From positions 1-64,000 of the forward strand of contig JAKCDC010000006.1 in the NCBI GenBank assembly GCA_021838635.1: a stretch of DNA of 64,000 nt, read 5' to 3'. The notes beneath the pieces are model-generated. The model saw only the letters and a program-made list of their open reading frames with translations. It searched no databases and had not been told where the DNA came from. This stretch comes from Pseudomonadota bacterium (lineage in GTDB: Bacteria; Pseudomonadota; Gammaproteobacteria; Steroidobacterales; Steroidobacteraceae). Made by a program: the position numbers and the translations under genes. Below, piece by piece: positions 45,723 to 54,029 of the stretch (the stretch's first letter is position 1; each line of letters starts with the position of its first letter).

Positions 45723-46859
45723 ATGAGTCAAACCGACCTGCGGGGCAAGTTCGTTTGGCACGAGTTGATGACGCCGAACGCTCAGGCCGCCGCCGCCTTT
45801 TATTCGAACGTGCTGCCCTGGACGATCGAGGCGTCCACGGTACCGGGCTACATCCTGTGGATGAATGGACCGGCGCGACTCGCCGGACTGATGCCCCAAC
45901 CGTCGGCTGTGCGCGACAACGGCACGCCGCCGAACTGGCTGGTCTATATCGCGACACCCGAAGTCGACGCCACCGTCGAGACGGCGCAGCAGCTCGGTGG
46001 AAAACTGCTCAAAGCTCCCACCGACATCCCGGGCATCGGTCGCTTTGCCGTGCTGTCCGATCCGCAGGGCGCAGCGTTCGCGCTGTTTACGCCGGCCATG
46101 AGCGGGCCGCCCGATGCCGCCGCCTCGTCCGCGGGCCGCTTTTCCTGGCATGAACTGGCCACGACTGACCCGATCCGGGCGCTCGCGTTCTATGCCCCGC
46201 TGTTCGGCTGGACCCGAGGTCCCGCTCACGACATGGGTGCCGGCGGCCTGTATCAGATCATCGAGCATGCCGGTGTGCCCGTCGGTGGCCTGCACGTGCT
46301 GCAGGATCCGTCCAAGCCACCGCGGTGGTTGAGCTTTGTGCGCGTCGCGCGCATCGAGGCGGCGCTCAAGGCGGTCGAGGCGCACGGCGGACGCGTGCTG
46401 AACGGTCCGAACGTCGTGCCGGGCGGTGACCGCGTGGCCCAAATCATGGATCCACAGGGCGGCACAATTGCGCTGCACGAGCGGGCGCAGGCCCAGGCGG
46501 CCGCGCCGAAGAAGCGCGTGCGCACCGTCCGCAGGCCACGCAAAACGGTGGCCCCGCGCACCCCGAAGCGCGCAAAGCCACTCGTGAAGCGCGCAGGCGC
46601 TAAAGCCGCTCCAAAGTCGACACACGCTCGGGTAAAGCCGGCGGCCCGAGGCAGTGCTGCGCGTAAGAGCGCTGCGCCGCGCGCGGCGAAGCGAACCCGC
46701 CCGAAGGCTGGCGCTCCTCGGCGCGCACAGCCGCCCGCGCCGCGCACCACGGTACGCACACCGCGCACACCGCGCACACCGCGCACACCGCGCACACCGC
46801 GCGCTGCGCGCGTTAGCCCCAAGAAGACCGCGGCTCGAGTCCGCCGCAAGCGTCGCTGA
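45723..46859 (+). CDS. Double VOC-domain protein with histone-H1-like basic tail
   Basis: A 378-residue protein with two glyoxalase/bleomycin-resistance (VOC) modules: residues about 8-125 (FVWHELMTPNAQAAAAFY, FAVLSDPQGAAFALF) and 140-262 (FSWHELATTDPIRALAFYAPLFGW, VAQIMDPQGGTIAL). A tail of about 115 residues, almost wholly Lys/Arg/Ala/Pro/Thr, follows and includes five perfect RTP repeats (residues 345-359) and AKKT/KRRK-like motifs of bacterial histone H1. Paired VOC proteins of this type are common (CFP-32/27-like), but the tail is unusual and should bind nucleic acid. ATG 45723 with GGGGGA eight bases upstream is preferred over GTG 45717. Confidence 0.85.
   Translation: MSQTDLRGKFVWHELMTPNAQAAAAFYSNVLPWTIEASTVPGYILWMNGPARLAGLMPQPSAVRDNGTPPNWLVYIATPEVDATVETAQQLGGKLLKAPTDIPGIGRFAVLSDPQGAAFALFTPAMSGPPDAAASSAGRFSWHELATTDPIRALAFYAPLFGWTRGPAHDMGAGGLYQIIEHAGVPVGGLHVLQDPSKPPRWLSFVRVARIEAALKAVEAHGGRVLNGPNVVPGGDRVAQIMDPQGGTIALHERAQAQAAAPKKRVRTVRRPRKTVAPRTPKRAKPLVKRAGAKAAPKSTHARVKPAARGSAARKSAAPRAAKRTRPKAGAPRRAQPPAPRTTVRTPRTPRTPRTPRTPRAARVSPKKTAARVRRKRR
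46755..46799 (+). repeat. Five tandem copies of a 9-base coding repeat
   Basis: The unit CGCACACCG occurs five times without variation and encodes Arg-Thr-Pro five times in the basic tail of the VOC protein. It can vary in copy number by slippage in steps of three residues. Confidence 0.9.
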
Positions 46860-46861
46860 AC

Positions 46862-46894
46862 GCGCCGGGCCGCCGCTGTGCGGCGGCCCGGCGC
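46862..46894 (+). terminator. Very strong hairpin after the VOC gene
   Basis: A perfect 15-bp, all-G/C stem (GCGCCGGGCCGCCGC at 46862-46876, complement at 46880-46894) with a TGT loop starts three bases after the stop. No T-run follows directly, so termination strength is uncertain. Confidence 0.65.
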
Positions 46895-46953
46895 CGACTG
46901 TGCTTCATTTCGCTTAATCCCGCCTGCCGCCTGCGGCACAATGGCGCTCGATC

Positions 46954-47757
46954 ATGCCGAACCGAAAATCATCTCCGCTGCCGCGCGCCGCGGCGCGCAT
47001 CCGCCGCGGCTACTTCGAGTGCCGTTTCGGACAACTGCACGTGCATCACGCCATTCCGGGCGGCGGCGGCTTCGAGGAAGCCACGCCCGTGCTGGCGCTT
47101 CACCCCGCCGGCCACTCCGGACGCCTGTACGGCGCGCTGCTGGCCGCACTCGGCGAGGACCGCTCGGCGTTTGCGCCTGACTTGCCGGGCTTCGGCCAAT
47201 CCGAGCGCCCGGGCGTCCTGTCGTTCGGCGAACTCGCCGCCGCCCTCGGCGACTTCCTCGACACCATGCGGCTGCGCCAGATCGACCTGATCGGTTGCGG
47301 CCTCGGCGCTCATGTCGTGCTCGAGCTGCTGGCCACCCACCCCGCCGTGCGGCGCCTGATCATTGCCGCGCTGCCGACCGCCGCGACTCCCCCGCCACCG
47401 CGCAATCCAGAGGCCGCCGATGAGTTTCTGCGCGCCGTCTGCAACAGTGCGCGCACCGATTGCGGCCCCGACGCGCCACCGGAGGCCGTCTTCTCGGCTT
47501 GCGGAGAGCGGCTGCAGCACGCCGCGGTGGCCGCTCAGGCCGCAGCGCTGGAGCAGACCCGGGCGCTGCGCGAGCGGCTGCGCGCCGTGACCCAGCCGCT
47601 GCTGATCCTGCATGCGCCGGAGCATCCACACGGATTTGCGCTCACCGCCGCCGACCTGCCGCCGCAGACTCAGCGCGCCACGTGCAGCGGCGTCGCGGCT
47701 CTTGAGGCCGGTACCGCGCCGCTCGTCACCGCGATTCACTCCTTCCTCACGACCTGA
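46954..47757 (+). CDS. Alpha/beta-hydrolase-fold protein lacking the catalytic triad
   Basis: A 267-residue protein with the alpha/beta-hydrolase outline: VLALHPAGHSGRLYGALL (oxyanion strand), FAPDLPGFGQSERPG, FGELAAALGDFLDTMRL, then IDLIGCGLGAHVVLELLATHP. At the nucleophile elbow the serine position is G116 (GCGLG instead of GxSxG). The usual Asp (LLILHAPEHPHG) and His (GVAALEAGTAP before the last helix) positions are also not acidic or histidine. It should therefore be non-hydrolytic and perhaps a binding protein. It lies six bases before ilvA on the same strand. Confidence 0.75.
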   Translation: MPNRKSSPLPRAAARIRRGYFECRFGQLHVHHAIPGGGGFEEATPVLALHPAGHSGRLYGALLAALGEDRSAFAPDLPGFGQSERPGVLSFGELAAALGDFLDTMRLRQIDLIGCGLGAHVVLELLATHPAVRRLIIAALPTAATPPPPRNPEAADEFLRAVCNSARTDCGPDAPPEAVFSACGERLQHAAVAAQAAALEQTRALRERLRAVTQPLLILHAPEHPHGFALTAADLPPQTQRATCSGVAALEAGTAPLVTAIHSFLTT

Positions 47758-47763
47758 GCGCTC

Positions 47764-49281
47764 ATGGTCAGCCCCTATATCGAACAGATCCTCAAGGCAC
47801 GCGTCTACGACGTCGCGATCGAATCACCCCTCGAACCGGCGCCACGGCTCTCGGGGCGCATCGGCAACGACGTGCTGCTGAAGCGCGAGGACCTGCAGCC
47901 GGTGTTCTCGTTCAAGCTACGCGGCGCCTACAACCGCATCGCGAAGCTGTCAGACTCCGCCGCGCAGCGCGGCGTGGTGTGCGCCTCGGCCGGTAACCAT
48001 GCCCAGGGTGTCGCGCTCGCGGCTCGCCGACGCGGGATCCGCGCGGTCATCGTGATGCCGCAGACCACCCCGCAGATCAAGGTCCAGGCAGTCAGCGCAC
48101 TCGGCGGGGAAGTCACGCTGCACGGCGATGACTACGACTCGGCCTTCGAACACGCACTCACCCTCGCTCGCGAACACAACCTGGTGTTCGTCCATCCGTT
48201 TGACGACCCGGACGTCATTGCCGGCCAGGGAACCATCGCCGTGGAACTGGCGCGCCAGACCGGCGGTCACCTGGATGCGCTGTTCGTCCCGGTCGGCGGC
48301 GGTGGCCTCATCGCCGGGGTGTCCGTGTATTTGAAGTACCTCTATCCGGGCATCCGGATCATTGGCGTGGAGCCGCAGGATGCGGCCGGCATGTACGAGT
48401 CGCTCAAGGCCGGCCGACGCGTCACGCTCGAGCGGGTTGGCCTGTTCGCCGACGGTGTCGCCGTGAAGCGGATCGGTGAGGAGACCTTCGAGCTGTGCCG
48501 TAAGCACGTCGATGAGGTCATCCTGCTCGACAACGACGAAATCTGCGCCGCGATCCAGGACGTCTTCGAAGACACCCGCTCGATCGTCGAACCGGCCGGC
48601 GCGCTCGCCGTGGCGGGACTGAAGAAGCTGGCCGCACGCGAGCACTGGCAGGGCAAACGCCTGGCGGCAATCACGAGCGGGGCCAACATCAACTTCGACC
48701 GCTTGCGCCACGTGGCCGAGCGAGCCGATCTCGGCGCAGAGCGCGAGGCACTGCTCGCGGTGTGCATCCCCGAGCGGCCGGGCAGCTTCCGGCAGTTCTG
48801 CGAGATTCTCGGCCGGCGCAGCATCACCGAATTCAATTATCGCTACGAGAGCGAAGCGGCTGCGCACGTGTTCGTCAGCTTCTCCCTGGCGCGCGGGCGC
48901 ACGGAGAAGGACGGCGTGGTACAGGCGCTGCGCGCAGGCGGTTACACCGTCACCGACATGAGCGAAAACGAGATGGCCAAGCTGCATGTGCGCTACATGA
49001 TCGGCGGCCGGGCACGCGGCATTCGCGATGAGCTGCTGTATCGGTTCGAGTTCCCGGAGCGCCCGGGGGCGCTGCTGAAGTTCCTCGACGCGATTGGTTC
49101 ACGCTGGAACATCAGTCTCTTTCACTATCGCAACCAGGGCACCGATTATGGGCGGGTGCTCGCCGGCATCCAGGTCCCCGCACCGGAGCGCGAGGAATTC
49201 CTGCAGCATCTGAACGATCTGCACTATGAGTACGCCGACGAGACGGGCAATCCAGCGTACCGGATGTTCCTCGGCGCCTGA
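47764..49281 (+). CDS. ilvA: Threonine ammonia-lyase, biosynthetic
   Basis: A 505-residue PLP enzyme that deaminates threonine to 2-oxobutanoate for isoleucine. The PLP lysine is K51 in VFSFKLRGAYNR, the phosphate-binding loop is VGGGGLIAG, and SAGNHAQGVALAA is standard. Two ACT-like domains fill residues about 325-505 (ALLAVCIPERPGSFRQFCEIL, RFEFPERPGALLKFLDAI), the arrangement of the isoleucine-inhibited form rather than the short catabolic one. With ilvB/ilvH nearby, it completes the entry to branched-chain synthesis. Confidence 0.96.
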   Translation: MVSPYIEQILKARVYDVAIESPLEPAPRLSGRIGNDVLLKREDLQPVFSFKLRGAYNRIAKLSDSAAQRGVVCASAGNHAQGVALAARRRGIRAVIVMPQTTPQIKVQAVSALGGEVTLHGDDYDSAFEHALTLAREHNLVFVHPFDDPDVIAGQGTIAVELARQTGGHLDALFVPVGGGGLIAGVSVYLKYLYPGIRIIGVEPQDAAGMYESLKAGRRVTLERVGLFADGVAVKRIGEETFELCRKHVDEVILLDNDEICAAIQDVFEDTRSIVEPAGALAVAGLKKLAAREHWQGKRLAAITSGANINFDRLRHVAERADLGAEREALLAVCIPERPGSFRQFCEILGRRSITEFNYRYESEAAAHVFVSFSLARGRTEKDGVVQALRAGGYTVTDMSENEMAKLHVRYMIGGRARGIRDELLYRFEFPERPGALLKFLDAIGSRWNISLFHYRNQGTDYGRVLAGIQVPAPEREEFLQHLNDLHYEYADETGNPAYRMFLGA

Positions 49282-49308
49282 GCGGGCCGCTCCACCCGCG
49301 CGGCCCGC
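49282..49308. terminator. Hairpin between convergent ilvA and the CBS gene
   Basis: A perfect 9-bp stem (GCGGGCCGC at 49282-49290, GCGGCCCGC at 49300-49308) begins right after the ilvA stop, nine bases before the CBS-protein stop on the other strand. It probably serves both directions. Confidence 0.6.
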
Positions 49309-49316
49309 TGCGCGGG

Positions 49317-49745
49317 TCAACCGTGGATGTAGCTTTCCAGCTGCTCGATCGTGCGCTGCTGGTCCTCGATCACCGATTTGACCAGATCGCCGATCGACAC
49401 CACGCCGAGCACGCGGCCGGCGTGGACCACCGGCAGGTGGCGGATGCGCCGCTCAGTCATCAAGACCATGCAGTGCTGGACCGTGGCGTCCGGGGTCACC
49501 GTGAGAACCGGCGAGCTCATGATGTCGGTCACGGGGGTCTGTGCTGAGGCACGCCCGCGCAACACGACTTTGCGGGCATAGTCCCGCTCGGAGACGATGC
49601 CGGTCAGCACGCCCTCGCGCATCACGAGCAGCGCACCCACGCCGTGTTCGGCCATGGACCGCACGGCCTCCAGGACCGGTGCATCCGCAGCGATGCTGTA
49701 CAGCGCGGGCCTCTTCGCCTCGAGCAGGTGGCGCACGGTGATCAT
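49317..49745 (-). CDS. Two-CBS-domain protein
   Basis: A 142-residue cytoplasmic protein made of two CBS motifs: residues about 8-65 (YSIAADAPVLEAVRSMAEHGVGALLVM, GIVSERDYARKVVLRG) and 75-135 (PVLTVTPDATVQHCMVLMTERRIRHLPVV, VVSIGDLVKSVI). Pairs of CBS motifs bind adenine nucleotides and report energy state. A partner protein is not evident. It stands alone, 62 bases from the SIMPL gene on the same strand. Confidence 0.92.
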   Translation of the reverse strand: MITVRHLLEAKRPALYSIAADAPVLEAVRSMAEHGVGALLVMREGVLTGIVSERDYARKVVLRGRASAQTPVTDIMSSPVLTVTPDATVQHCMVLMTERRIRHLPVVHAGRVLGVVSIGDLVKSVIEDQQRTIEQLESYIHG

Positions 49746-49807
49746 GTCAGCCTCCTCCCGGGCACGCCGCGGCGTGCCGCGATCGTAGATGTGCTCGCAG
49801 CGTACGC

Positions 49808-50524
49808 CTACCGCGGCACGACCGCCACAGTCATGCTGACGCCTGCGCTGACCTGGAGGCTGCCTGATTCGATGGGCGTGGCCGGCACCATGCGCTGCGC
49901 GCGCAGCACCGGCCCGAACATCATGGGTGAAGGCGCGCGCACCGCCCCACCGGTCTGGCGCACTGCGAGGATGCGCACGATCCGGAGGTCCAGGGCGGCC
50001 GCAAGCGCACCGGCCGCCGCGCGCGCCCGACGGGCCGCCAGCGCCAGCGCCCGCACCCGCGCCGCTTCAGGATGACGCAGGGCGAACCGGAGATTCTGCT
50101 GCATATTCGCCCCGGCAGCGTTGGCCGCATCGATCACGCTCCCGATGCGCTTGAGGTGATCGAGCCGCACGCGCACGAGATTGGTCACCACATAGCCGGT
50201 GATGGCGGGCGGTTTGCCCGTGTTCGAATACTGGTACTGCGGCGCCAACGAATAATCGGCGGTCGTCAGTTCGGCCGCGGGGCCGGCCGCCTTGCGCACA
50301 GCGGCCAGCATGGTCGCGATCCGAGCGGCATTGTCCGCGGCGGCGACTTTCGGCTGAGGCGCCTCCGTCCGTACGCCCACTTCGATGTAGACGCGATCCG
50401 GCGCGGGATCAACTGTGGCCCCGGCACTGACTTGCAGCGTGGCCGGCGCGCACAGCGCACGCGGCGCCGCGGCCTGAGCGAGCGCCGGCGTGAACGCCAA
50501 CGCGAGGATGAGCAGATGTTTCAT
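49808..50524 (-). CDS. SIMPL (DUF541) periplasmic protein
   Basis: A 238-residue exported protein. A signal peptide covers residues 1-18 (MKHLLILALAFTPALAQA). The SIMPL/DUF541 domain shows LQVSAGATVDPAPDRVYIEVGVRT, NAARIATMLAAVRKAAG, TADYSLAPQYQY, GYVVTNLVRVRLDHLKRIGSVIDAA and a C-terminal SLQVSAGVSMTVAV. Members form periplasmic assemblies of unclear function, one being E. coli YggE. It lies downstream of the ABC exporter genes. Confidence 0.9.
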   Translation of the reverse strand: MKHLLILALAFTPALAQAAAPRALCAPATLQVSAGATVDPAPDRVYIEVGVRTEAPQPKVAAADNAARIATMLAAVRKAAGPAAELTTADYSLAPQYQYSNTGKPPAITGYVVTNLVRVRLDHLKRIGSVIDAANAAGANMQQNLRFALRHPEAARVRALALAARRARAAAGALAAALDLRIVRILAVRQTGGAVRAPSPMMFGPVLRAQRMVPATPIESGSLQVSAGVSMTVAVVPR

Positions 50525-50571
50525 CGGTGGAGTCTCCTGATCAGGCCTTTACATCCATCGCGGCGCAACCG

Positions 50572-51747
50572 TCAGCCCAGCAGTTTTTCGCGTCGGTACA
50601 ACCGGCCGGCGAAAAACGTCAATACGGCACCCAGGGCGAGCGTCACGCCGGCCGAGATCGCCAGGTCCGTCGCCGGTAGCGGCTGGGCGCGCAGCAGGCT
50701 CATGATGATGAAGTGCTGACTGAGCGATGGGACGGCCATGAGTGCCGGCCGCGGCCGCAATCCCATGATATTGGCAAAGATCAGCGGCAGCGTCGGAACC
50801 AGCAATACCAGCCCGACGTACGTTTGCGCTTCGCGGTAGCTGCGCGTGTAGGCGGCCACAAGCGTCATCAGCGCCGCACCCGCCGGAATGAGCGGCAGGC
50901 AGCCGAGCACGATGCCCGCGGCAACACCCGGGCCGAAGTTCGCGCTCATGCCAAGCCGATCAAGTCCGATGTGGTGCAGCGCGACGGCGAAGGCCGCCAC
51001 CGTCAGCACCAGCGACACCACCATCATGGCGCAGGCCGCGAGCATCTTGCCGTACACCAAGTACTCGCGCCGGACAGGCATGGTCAGCAACGGCTCGAGC
51101 GAGCCGCGCTCACGCTCCCCGGCCGTGGCATCGATCGCGATATACAGTCCACTCATCAGCATCGTCAGCAGAATGGCATAACTCAGCATGCCGAGCACCA
51201 GCGCCGCCCGGCTCTGCGGGGTGGAGATGTCAATGGCGTGCAGCGCAATGGGGGCGAGCAGCTGTGGATCGAGGCCACGGGCCACCAGGCGCAACCGGGC
51301 GATAGTGCCGCCGTACAGACCGATCAGACTCCCGAGGCGCTGCACGCGGCTTTGCACCGCGCGCTCGGATTCATCGGCATACAGCCGCAGCGACGCCGGC
51401 TTGCCGGCGGCGAGCCGCGCGCCGAAGTCGCGCGGAACGTACAGCAGCAGACTGTGCGAGCGCTTGACCATCGCGCGCGCCGTGGCGCGATCGGCCTGCA
51501 GCGCCCGGATGTGGACTCGGTACTGGCGCAGAAACTGCAGCAACTGCGGAGCGCGCTCGGCATGGGCCACCGTGAGCACGATCGGCCGGCTCGCCGGGGC
51601 CGCGCCGTGCCGGATCGCCATCGAGAGCGCCACGCTGATCAGCGCCGGCATCAGCAGCGGCCCGATCACCAACGTCGTGAACAGCGAGCGCCGATCGCGC
51701 AACGTCTCGCGAAACTCCTTGCGAAAGACGCGCCAGATCGCCCTCAT
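50572..51747 (-). CDS. ABC-2 type exporter permease (NatB-like)
   Basis: A 391-residue ABC-2 permease. Membrane helix 1 is near residues 22-42 (LFTTLVIGPLLMPALISVAL). A large extracytoplasmic segment (about 45-175) follows, and five more helices lie between about 180 and 380. GERERGSLEPLLTMPVRREYLVYGKMLA is the characteristic cytoplasmic coupling helix of NatB-type sodium exporters and relatives. The ATG overlaps the ATPase stop (ATGA). The substrate is unknown; NatAB of Bacillus exports Na+. Confidence 0.9.
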   Translation of the reverse strand: MRAIWRVFRKEFRETLRDRRSLFTTLVIGPLLMPALISVALSMAIRHGAAPASRPIVLTVAHAERAPQLLQFLRQYRVHIRALQADRATARAMVKRSHSLLLYVPRDFGARLAAGKPASLRLYADESERAVQSRVQRLGSLIGLYGGTIARLRLVARGLDPQLLAPIALHAIDISTPQSRAALVLGMLSYAILLTMLMSGLYIAIDATAGERERGSLEPLLTMPVRREYLVYGKMLAACAMMVVSLVLTVAAFAVALHHIGLDRLGMSANFGPGVAAGIVLGCLPLIPAGAALMTLVAAYTRSYREAQTYVGLVLLVPTLPLIFANIMGLRPRPALMAVPSLSQHFIIMSLLRAQPLPATDLAISAGVTLALGAVLTFFAGRLYRREKLLG

Positions 51748-52481
51748 GCGCTCGACTCCGGCGTACCGAGGCCGGCCAGGCGCACGAACGCCTCCTCCAG
51801 CGAGGCGGTGCCGGCGCGCGCCTTCAACTCCTCTGGCGCGGCCTGCACGATGACCGTGCCGGCGGCGATGATGATGAGCTCATCGCACAACGCCGCGACC
51901 TCCTGCATGACGTGGCTGGAGAAGAGGATGCAGTGCCCCTCGGCACGCAACTCGGCAAGCAGTCGTCGCAGCGTGCGCACCGCCATCACGTCCAGGCCGT
52001 TGGTGGGCTCATCGAGCAGCACGTTGCGCGGCTGGTGCACGAGCGCCCGGGCGAGTGCGGTCTTGACCCGCTGGCCCTGCGAGAAACCTCTCGCCAGCCG
52101 ATCGGCGAAGGACTGCATCTCGAGGCGCTCGATCAGGTGCGCGGCGCGCGCGCGGCGCGCGCCGCGTGCCAGTCCGTGCAGCGTACCGAAGTATTCGATG
52201 TTCTCGCGCGCCGTCAGGTTCGGGTAGAGGCCGGCGCCGTGCGGCAGCACGCCCATGCGCCGCCGCGCCTGAAGCGGATCGGTCAGGACACTCACGCCAT
52301 CGACCCAGGCATCGCCGTCGTCAGGGGTGAGTACCGTGTAGAGCATGCGCAGCGTGGTCGACTTGCCGGCGCCGTTCGGGCCGAGCAGTCCGGTGATCCG
52401 GCCATCGGCGGCGCGCAACGTCACGCCATCGACCGCGGTCACCGTCCCGAAGCGCTTCACCAGGGCGCGCGCCTCGATCAT
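51744..52481 (-). CDS. ABC exporter ATP-binding protein (NatA-like)
   Basis: A 245-residue ABC ATPase. Walker A GPNGAGKST is at residues 34-42, then Walker B LLDEPTNGLD and the switch SSHVMQEV. The signature is FSQGQRVKTALARAL rather than LSGGQ, a variant seen in NatA-like exporters. ATG 52481 overlaps the stop of the upstream secreted hydrolase and the stop overlaps the permease start. The three genes are therefore translated as one unit. Confidence 0.92.
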   Translation of the reverse strand: MIEARALVKRFGTVTAVDGVTLRAADGRITGLLGPNGAGKSTTLRMLYTVLTPDDGDAWVDGVSVLTDPLQARRRMGVLPHGAGLYPNLTARENIEYFGTLHGLARGARRARAAHLIERLEMQSFADRLARGFSQGQRVKTALARALVHQPRNVLLDEPTNGLDVMAVRTLRRLLAELRAEGHCILFSSHVMQEVAALCDELIIIAAGTVIVQAAPEELKARAGTASLEEAFVRLAGLGTPESSA

Positions 52482-53962
52482 GGACCCGGCCCGTTCACGG
52501 TCAGAAAGAACGGCGGCGGGCGCAGCCGGCGGATGCAGCGGGTGTTCAGGCCCTTGACCGAGGCGCGCGCGATGAAGCGGGCCATCAGCCGGCCGACGCA
52601 TGGGTCGAGCAGCTGCCCATGCCCGAAGCCCGGCACCACCAGATCGAGGCTGTGCGGATAGCCGCGCGCGGCTTCGGCGGCGTAGCGCGGCGGGGTGATC
52701 GGATCGTTGCTGCCCGACAGCAACAGCACCGGCACAGTCGAATGCAGTGGCGCGTGAAAGTCGGTCGCGACCGGCCCGCGGGGCCAAAGCTTGCACACCG
52801 TCGTCAGATCACGCAGCGGCGCGAGACCGAGGAAGGTACGGCGCATGGCCGCGCGCTGGCGAGCGCTCACCCGATAAAACGGCACGTCCTCGGAGCAGAC
52901 CACGGTGTTGTTCATGCCTGCGGCGACCGCGCTGCTGTAGAGCCGCTCGATAAGCAGGAACTGCCCGGCGAGCGGCGCATAGTTTCCCGCCGCCGCGGCG
53001 TGCAGATCGAGCGGCAGCAGCGCTGCGAGCGCCGGGGTGTAGCTGGCGAGCCTGAGCACCTCACCCAACTGGTAGGTGCTCATGCGCAGTCGGTCGGGCG
53101 TGCCTCGGGTCGGGTCCGGCACGCTGAGAGTGACCGGGTGCGCGGCGAGCGCGGCACGCACGCGCCGGTAGTCCGCGAGCGGATGAGCGAAGCGAGCCCG
53201 ACAGGTCGGCTGCGCGGCGCATTCGCCGAGAATCCGCCGCACCGCCCGCTGTGCGCTGAGGGCGCTGAGGGCGCCGATCGGCAACTGCGGCGGCACCACC
53301 CCATCGAGAATCACCGCGCGCACCCGCTGCGGGAAGCGGCGCAGATACTCCTGCGCCACCACGGTGCCGTAGGAGGAGCCGTACAGATCGATCCTGCGGT
53401 ACCCGAGCGCAGCACGCACCCGGTCCAGGTCCTCGACCGCCAGATCCGTCGTGTAAAAGCGCACGTGGGCGTGGGTGCGCAGGTGGCGCAGACAGCGTTC
53501 GGTGTCAGCGACGATCGCCGCCTGCGTGGGCGCGCCGTGCAGCTCGTGCCCCGTGCGCGCTCGTGAAGGACAGACAAGGGCGTTCGAGCCGCCCGTACCG
53601 CGCTGGTCGACGAGCACGATGTTGCGGTCGCGGTGAATCCACGCGAATGCGCTCGCCACGCCCGCGTAAAAGGTGCTGGCGGCCTCCCCGGGACCTCCGG
53701 CCAGAACGAACAGTGGATCGGGCTGTGCCGCAGTGCTCACCGCACTCACCACGGCCACGGCGAGATGGATCTGCCGGCCATGCGGATCGGCCGGGTTCTC
53801 CGCCACCGCCAGGTGACCGCACTCGGCCTTGACCAGCTGCAACGCGCCGTTCGAGCGCAGCTCGCAGGGCGTGAGCGGCAGGCGCGGTGCAGGCGCAGCG
53901 CGTCCGGCGGGACTCGCCGCGAGCAGCATCAGCGCCAGGATCGGGACTGCGGGTCGGCTCAC
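52478..53962 (-). CDS. Secreted alpha/beta hydrolase, prolyl/tripeptidyl aminopeptidase type
   Basis: A 494-residue exported hydrolase. The signal peptide is residues 1-22 ([20 protein letters not shown]). The oxyanion loop [10 protein letters not shown] and DQRGTGGS are typical of proline iminopeptidase relatives. The nucleophile is S197 in YGSSYGT. A cap domain follows, then the aspartate in [10 protein letters not shown] and the histidine in GFGHGQ. The C-terminal TAP-like part is complete. The start is GTG 53962. The four-base overlap with an ABC exporter suggests linked export and peptide cleavage; the natural substrate is unknown. Confidence 0.88.
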   Translation of the reverse strand: MSRPAVPILALMLLAASPAGRAAPAPRLPLTPCELRSNGALQLVKAECGHLAVAENPADPHGRQIHLAVAVVSAVSTAAQPDPLFVLAGGPGEAASTFYAGVASAFAWIHRDRNIVLVDQRGTGGSNALVCPSRARTGHELHGAPTQAAIVADTERCLRHLRTHAHVRFYTTDLAVEDLDRVRAALGYRRIDLYGSSYGTVVAQEYLRRFPQRVRAVILDGVVPPQLPIGALSALSAQRAVRRILGECAAQPTCRARFAHPLADYRRVRAALAAHPVTLSVPDPTRGTPDRLRMSTYQLGEVLRLASYTPALAALLPLDLHAAAAGNYAPLAGQFLLIERLYSSAVAAGMNNTVVCSEDVPFYRVSARQRAAMRRTFLGLAPLRDLTTVCKLWPRGPVATDFHAPLHSTVPVLLLSGSNDPITPPRYAAEAARGYPHSLDLVVPGFGHGQLLDPCVGRLMARFIARASVKGLNTRCIRRLRPPPFFLTVNGPGP

Positions 53963-54029
53963 GGTGGGGCATGATAAAGCAAGGGCCGCGGCTGCGCCGT
54001 TTGGGCCGCACCGGGGCCTGCACTACACT

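Noticed and set aside
46755-46799. CRISPR-like or intergenic repeat
   Set aside because: The 9-base units are directly adjacent with no spacers and encode an in-frame RTP repeat.
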